Shown here piece after piece: positions 12,627 through 15,535 of a DNA stretch of 15,535 bases. The DNA comes from CAYLOC01 sp964385195 (GTDB lineage Bacteria > Actinomycetota > Actinomycetes > Propionibacteriales > Nocardioidaceae), in contig CAYLOC010000058.1 in assembly GCA_964385195.1 (NCBI GenBank), positions 1-15,535 of the forward strand. Direction: 5' to 3'. The position numbers were made by a program, and so were the translations under genes. Within the stretch, counting starts at the first letter, position 1. Each line of letters begins with the position of its first letter. The notes below the pieces were generated by a model. The model searched no databases. It saw only the letters and a list, made by a program, of their open reading frames with translations, and had not been told where the DNA came from.

Positions 12627-13903
12627 AGCGGCACGTCTGCAGGATGGATGATGTAGGCGATTCCGCCGGTGACAGGGATCCACACGTTCTCGAAGTGCTC
12701 CCGGTCATAGACGGTGCGTACTGCGCCGTCGCTCGGGATCAGGTGCGAGGCGGGATCGTTGACCACAACGTCGCCGTCGTCGGTGAACCCGACGATCACC
12801 ATCAGATGCCCGGACGGCACGTATCCGGCCGTGGGCAGCTGCGAGGGGTCGTCCCAGTCGACCGACACCACGACCGGGATACCGGCCTTGATGTACTGCT
12901 CGGCCTCGGTCAGCGAGGACAACTGCGTGACATAGGCCTCCAGGCCGAACTGACCGGCGTAGGCAGCGTTGAACGGCCAGTTGCCAGCCCCGTCGTAGTT
13001 GTAGTCATAGGTGTTCCGGGCCGCGTAGTCGACCCACGGGTCGGCGTAGTCGGGGTTGACCCAGGAGTAGTCCTCCGGCGTCGGCCCGCGGTCCCAGTAG
13101 GCCACCACCATCGACGTGGAGGTCGGGCTGCACCAGGCTTCACCGCCACCGTCCCACTGCGGGTACTCGCCGCTGTGGATCTCCTGGGAGTACGTCGGCA
13201 CGTCCAGCGTGATCCCCTCGGCGCCGCCGAGCGGGCTGGCGGGGACGTGGTCGGGGGTCACGACGTGGGAGGCCATCGCGCCGACCATGTCCACCTTCGG
13301 GCTCGCATGCGTGCCCGGGAGCCGGTTCAGCGTCACCTTGATCTGGTAGCTGTCCAGCGAGTGCCCATTGAGGCTGTAGAACGTGTCGATGGCCACGTAG
13401 CCGTTCTCATCGCCCTGGCTGGGGACCGAGGTCCGGTAGATCGCCCCGCCGGCGTCGGGGTCCTTGGCGGACCAGCGGCCCATCACGTACCACTTGGTGT
13501 GGACGCCGGTCTCGGTGGTGCCGTGCATCGACACCTGGATCCAGGTGCCCGGCGGCGTCTGAGCGTTCCACGACGCAATCAGCTCATAGACGTCGAAGTC
13601 GGGGTCGACGACGGGCGATACCCACGTCGCATAGTCATACGTCTTCGCCTGACCGTCACCGTAGGGGTCGGTGTAGTCGTGGGTGCCGACCGGGTCCGCG
13701 ATCGTCAACATGCCGTGCGCCGGCTTCACGCCGTGCTTGGCACCGTGGGCGAAGTCCGGTGTCCGGGTCCACTTGGTGAAGTTGACGTGGTGGATCTGGG
13801 CCGCGTCCGGGGCAGCGTCGGAGGGCTGCGCGGCCACGGCGGGGGCGGACAGGGCAGCGGTCAGTCCCAGTGTCAGACCGCAGAAGAGAGAACGTCGGAG
13901 CAT
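12620..13903 (-). CDS. Secreted peptidase C39-like protein
   Basis: A 427-residue exported protein. The signal peptide has RR at 3-4, a hydrophobic core to about 20 and a likely cut after AVAA (~25). Residues ~36-215 form a strand-rich domain of unknown role (WTRTPDFAHGAKHG, then ELIASWNAQTPPGTWIQVSM). The C-terminal half (~232-423) is a C39_2-type papain-fold domain: catalytic C258 in GEAWCSPTSTSM, H366 in PSGHLMVIVGF and D383 in VVVNDPAS. The catalytic triad is therefore intact. It may be a secreted cysteine peptidase, but the absence of a bacteriocin transporter argues against a leader peptidase role. ATG 13903 has AAGGGG 5 nt upstream (13909-13914 on plus). The gene is separated from the upstream WS/DGAT gene by a terminator hairpin, so it is probably transcribed alone. 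Confidence 0.88.
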   Translation of the reverse strand: MLRRSLFCGLTLGLTAALSAPAVAAQPSDAAPDAAQIHHVNFTKWTRTPDFAHGAKHGVKPAHGMLTIADPVGTHDYTDPYGDGQAKTYDYATWVSPVVDPDFDVYELIASWNAQTPPGTWIQVSMHGTTETGVHTKWYVMGRWSAKDPDAGGAIYRTSVPSQGDENGYVAIDTFYSLNGHSLDSYQIKVTLNRLPGTHASPKVDMVGAMASHVVTPDHVPASPLGGAEGITLDVPTYSQEIHSGEYPQWDGGGEAWCSPTSTSMVVAYWDRGPTPEDYSWVNPDYADPWVDYAARNTYDYNYDGAGNWPFNAAYAGQFGLEAYVTQLSSLTEAEQYIKAGIPVVVSVDWDDPSQLPTAGYVPSGHLMVIVGFTDDGDVVVNDPASHLIPSDGAVRTVYDREHFENVWIPVTGGIAYIIHPADVPLP

Positions 13904-13963
13904 CGGTACCCCTTGCCGCCGATCGGTGCGACTGTCCGGGCGGGGGCGGCGAACGGCCCGTGA

Positions 13964-13985
13964 CAGGAGCGTTCGAAACGCTCTG
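13964..13985 (-). terminator. Hairpin terminator downstream of the WS/DGAT gene
   Basis: GAGCGTT (13967-13973) and AACGCTC (13977-13983) are perfect 7-bp arms around the 3-base CGA. Allowing one bulged G the stem extends to CAG and CTG. It starts about 8 nt past the TAA of the acyltransferase gene in the minus direction. There is no U-tract, which is usual in GC-rich actinobacteria. Confidence 0.6.
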
Positions 13986-13992
13986 CCTCACA

Positions 13993-15516
13993 TTAGCCCG
14001 GTTCCTCCTCCAGCGCATCCCACTCCGCGAGGGCGTCACGAAACAGCTCAGGGAGCGTGTCGACGTCGGGGACGATCTCCCGGCACGCCACCAACCCGAC
14101 GTACAGCGACCCGTCGTAGGACAGCACGCTCACCGTCAGCGCACCGGTCAGGTCGCTGACCGCGGAGAGGGGAAAGAGGCCCTCGACACGGGCACCTGCC
14201 AGGTACTGGCTCTCTCGCGGGCCGTGCAGGTTCGAGACCAGCAGGTTGAACGCCGGACCCGCCGATGTCACCAGCCGCGTGGCTGCCTTGGCGGCCAGTC
14301 CGGTGAGAACTGTGGGGACGCTGGCGGCGACGTCGTGCAGGATGGTCGCCGCCGCGTCGCTGAAGCGGGCCTTCTGCCGGGACATCGCATGTGCGACGGC
14401 GGCCAGGCGCTCGTCGGGGTCGGCTACATCGGTCGGGAGCGACACCAGAATGACCGATACCTGGTTGGCCGATCCGTCGTCGCTGCCGGGGTCCTCGGTG
14501 TGAACCGCAACGGGGACGGCGGCGACCAGCGGCTCCTCCGGCAATGCGTCGTGGGTAAGCATCCAGCGTCGCAGGACGGAGGCGGTCAGTGCCAGCACGA
14601 CATCGTTGACGGTCGCCCCCCACGCGTCCCGGACCTGGTCCACCTGCTCCATCGGCAGCGTCACGAAGGCGAGCCGTCGGTGCGCGGTGATCCGGCCGTT
14701 GAGCCGGGTGGGCGGGGTCTGCACGGTGCCCTCGGGGGTCGGGCCCTCGGCGATCGGGCTGTCGGGCCCCGAGGCGCGCTGGTTCACCGGGTCCTCCGGC
14801 GGACCGCCGGTGACGGTGCGCATCAGTGCGCCCGCGAGGTCGCTCAGCGCTCCCGCGAACGGAACGAGGCTCATCCCCGGGTAGCTCATCAGGTGGGGCA
14901 GGGTCCGCGGCAGCCGCAACGCGGTCTGCAGCGGCTGACTCGCCGCGGTCAGGACCCCGCGACCAGCCATCTCCGGCCACTCCGGAGCCGGCGCGGGGTC
15001 CCACAGCGGATCCTCCGGGTCGACCTCCCACGGTTCGGGGGTGGGGTCGAGCAGGGTCGACAGGAGGTCGACCGCCGCCACGCCGTCGACGGCCGCGTGG
15101 TGGATCTTCGCGTAGACGGCCTGCTTGCCGTCCTCCAGGCCGTCGATGAGGTACAGCTCCCACAACGGCCGGGTACGGTCCAGAGGCCGGGAGTGCAGCT
15201 GGGAGAGCTTTTCGGCGAGTGCGGCTTCCCCTCCGGGCTCGGGCAGTCCGAGTTCCCGGAGGTGGAACTCGATGTCGAAGTCCGGATCGTCCACCCAGTA
15301 CGGCGGGGCGAGGTTCAGCGGCACGGTGACCAGCCGCTGCCGCAGGACCGGAGCCAGATGCAGGCGCGGCTCCAGAACCGCCCGGACCTCGTCCAGGCTC
15401 AACCGGCCGCCGGGTACGTCGGACGGGTCGAGCACTGCGAGAACGCCGATGTGCGCCAGCGTGGTCGCGTTCTCCGCTGTGAGGAACTGCGCGTCGAAGT
15501 GGGAGAGCTGCCGCAT
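13993..15516 (-). CDS. Wax ester synthase/diacylglycerol acyltransferase (WS/DGAT)
   Basis: A 507-residue bifunctional O-acyltransferase that esterifies fatty alcohols or diacylglycerol with acyl-CoA to make storage wax esters or triacylglycerols at the inner face of the membrane. The family start RQLSHFDAQFL is at residues 2-12. The catalytic motif HHAAVDG is at 139-145 (HHxxxDG) and is preceded by PLDRTRPLWE (111-120). The second domain has VNDVVLALTASVLRRW, and the C-terminal part FNLLVSNLHGP (PxxGP-like, SN-x-x-GP). All key residues are present and the length is typical. ATG 15516 is chosen by family alignment; an in-frame GTG at 15534 would add six residues. Only 19 bases of upstream DNA are visible, with a partial -10 match (CACACT) 6 nt before the ATG. 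The acyl substrate cannot be read. Confidence 0.95.
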   Translation of the reverse strand: MRQLSHFDAQFLTAENATTLAHIGVLAVLDPSDVPGGRLSLDEVRAVLEPRLHLAPVLRQRLVTVPLNLAPPYWVDDPDFDIEFHLRELGLPEPGGEAALAEKLSQLHSRPLDRTRPLWELYLIDGLEDGKQAVYAKIHHAAVDGVAAVDLLSTLLDPTPEPWEVDPEDPLWDPAPAPEWPEMAGRGVLTAASQPLQTALRLPRTLPHLMSYPGMSLVPFAGALSDLAGALMRTVTGGPPEDPVNQRASGPDSPIAEGPTPEGTVQTPPTRLNGRITAHRRLAFVTLPMEQVDQVRDAWGATVNDVVLALTASVLRRWMLTHDALPEEPLVAAVPVAVHTEDPGSDDGSANQVSVILVSLPTDVADPDERLAAVAHAMSRQKARFSDAAATILHDVAASVPTVLTGLAAKAATRLVTSAGPAFNLLVSNLHGPRESQYLAGARVEGLFPLSAVSDLTGALTVSVLSYDGSLYVGLVACREIVPDVDTLPELFRDALAEWDALEEEPG

Positions 15517-15535
15517 ACCAGCAGTGTGACGCACC

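Noticed and set aside
12566..13963. Open frame of 465 codons on plus opposite the C39 peptidase
   Set aside because: Val/Arg/Gly/His-rich shadow with no ribosome-binding site, running through two other genes' ends. The minus-strand peptidase has a signal peptide, catalytic residues and a ribosome-binding site.
1..15535. CRISPR arrays, tRNA/rRNA genes, insertion sequences, phage or toxin-antitoxin genes
   Set aside because: Looked for by eye on both strands. No regularly spaced direct repeats, cloverleaf-like segments, transposase motifs or phage-type genes were found.

Overview
The window is GC-rich throughout (about 70% by eye), densely packed, and carries gene families and gene order typical of Actinomycetota: ychF, DUF6542, ispH and xseAB in one run, DUF4245 near glpX, and a WS/DGAT acyltransferase. 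A mycobacterial/pseudonocardial-type actinomycete fits, but the genus cannot be named from the sequence alone.

Layout. Positions 1-1055 (minus) hold nearly all of ychF, cut by the window edge at its 3' end. Positions 1056-1356 contain no intact known gene but do hold a 29-codon ORF and a one-repeat RCC1-like fragment, both with good ribosome-binding sites. A serine/threonine dehydratase-like PLP enzyme follows (1357-2292, minus). Then come rmuC (2370-3572, plus), a DUF6542-type membrane protein (3677-4153, plus), ispH (4168-5187, minus), the exonuclease VII operon xseA-xseB (5301-6768, plus) and a DUF4245 membrane-anchored protein (6775-7311, minus).

Positions 7379-10553 form a molybdate/tungstate module: an HTH-TOBE protein (plus), convergent with a modA-modBC operon (minus) in which permease and ATPase are one polypeptide. 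Its promoter region contains several palindromes, one of which encloses the likely -10 box. The module lies between DUF4245 and glpX, which are next to each other in mycobacteria as I recall.

Positions 10709-12617 (plus) are glpX (class II fructose-1,6-bisphosphatase) overlapping an alpha/beta hydrolase by 8 bases. Then follow a secreted C39-type peptidase (12620-13903, minus), a hairpin terminator, and a WS/DGAT wax ester/triacylglycerol synthase (13993-15516, minus).

Functionally this is mostly housekeeping: DNA maintenance (rmuC, xseAB), isoprenoid precursors (ispH), gluconeogenesis (glpX) and a translation-associated ATPase (ychF), with accessory nutrient uptake, storage-lipid and secretion functions. 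No CRISPR array, tRNA, rRNA, insertion sequence or phage gene was seen.

The most notable non-coding signal is a repeated start architecture: a TAnnnT hexamer 6-8 nt upstream of the start codon at six genes, which suggests leaderless transcripts and settles several start choices. No clear new defence or biosynthetic system was found. The best candidates for novelty are the 1083-1441 mini-locus and the modA operator cluster.
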